Shown in pieces: positions 63,843 through 64,000 of a DNA stretch of 64,000 bases. How positions within the stretch are numbered: the first letter of the stretch is position 1; every line of letters starts with the position of its first letter. The translations under genes and the position numbers were made by a program. The stretch comes from Phycisphaerales bacterium (lineage in GTDB: Bacteria; Planctomycetota; Phycisphaerae; Phycisphaerales; SM1A02). The notes beneath the pieces were generated by a model. The model saw nothing but the letters and a program-made list of their open reading frames with translations. It made no database searches and was not told the DNA's origin. Where the stretch lies: NCBI GenBank assembly GCA_029242715.1, contig JAQWTL010000035.1:1-64000 (forward strand), written 5' to 3'.

Positions 63843-64000
63843 ATGACACTCCCACTTGAAGGCCGACGAGCCATCGTATGCGGATCTACCCAGGGTATTG
63901 GCAGGGCTTGCGCTGAGAGGCTGGCTGCCGATGGATCCCATGTCACCCTCCTGGCAAGAAGCCCTGAAGCCCTGGCTGAAGTCCGTGATGCCCTGCCGGT
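63843..64000 (+). CDS. Short-chain dehydrogenase/reductase, N-terminal part
   Basis: The gene runs off the right edge; 52 codons are visible. They begin MTLPLEGRRAIVCGSTQGIG, the SDR nucleotide-binding motif (TGxxxGIG type, here GSTQGIG). The substrate cannot be told. Confidence 0.85.
   Translation, partial: MTLPLEGRRAIVCGSTQGIGRACAERLAADGSHVTLLARSPEALAEVRDALP

Noticed and set aside
1-64000. Cohesin scaffold
   Set aside because: None of the proteins in the window shows a cohesin-like domain.

Overview
The window looks like chromosome from a planctomycete of the class Phycisphaerae (inference from gene content). The main reason is a set of secreted proteins carrying two-part dockerin-like modules of the type that recurs in Phycisphaerales (DxNxDG...VNDxLxLLxxWG, often ending in a Cys). 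Eleven intact genes and one remnant carry such a module. Supporting signs are a Gram-negative envelope gene (waaA), a SppA/NfeD-like protease pair, a prepilin-like protein with an FTLVELLVVIGII helix, and moderate-to-high GC. I see no cohesin, CRISPR array, integrase, transposase or rRNA.

Layout: 1-830 holds a lipoprotein fragment and a GYF/DUF4190-like membrane protein (minus strand). 932-2564 is an unusual plus-strand cassette: an extended -10 promoter, a hairpin-rich leader of about 190 nt, and three small unknown genes, the last resembling DUF3846. 3.3-9.4 kb is a minus-strand block of secreted proteins (polysaccharide lyase-like, beta-helix, ThuA-like, thioredoxin/beta-helix fusion, prepilin-like). 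9.6-19.2 kb mixes an M3 peptidase, a dockerin protein, an ANKH/MATE-like membrane protein, rmuC and the nadA-nadB operon. 19.3-24.7 kb has two related large dockerin proteins, one of them a trypsin-fold protease. 24.9-32.1 kb holds a TVP38-like protein, tRNA-Gly(TCC), a GNAT protein, valS with a downstream metallopeptidase-like lipoprotein, and a divergent TPR lipoprotein. 32.3-47.7 kb is mostly housekeeping: an S41 protease, trpB, rsmD, a CCA-adding-type enzyme, the SppA/NfeD-like pair, an FHA protein, waaA, thiL-tsaE, a Fur-family regulator divergent from a DUF3524 (queuosine-mannosyltransferase-like) gene, and a metallopeptidase. 47.8-58.1 kb is a second dockerin island, with two C39-peptidase-like paralogues flanking two Cys-rich-repeat proteins, then a feruloyl-esterase-like hydrolase. 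58.1-64 kb returns to housekeeping: menG/ubiE, rplU, a sodium:solute symporter, an imine-reductase-like enzyme, a class I aminotransferase and the start of an SDR gene.

How the genes work together: most dockerin genes stand alone, and several end in their own stem-loop terminator. In many of these hairpins the mispairs become G-U wobbles only when read on the strand of the gene they end, which gives their direction. Short or absent leaders recur (valS/TPR start codons overlap head to head; the esterase start lies at the predicted transcription start; the Fur-like operator sits between starts 27 bp apart), so leaderless transcription may be common here. Housekeeping genes often overlap by 4 bp (nadA/nadB, valS/lipoprotein, hydrolase/trpB, the protease pair, thiL/tsaE).
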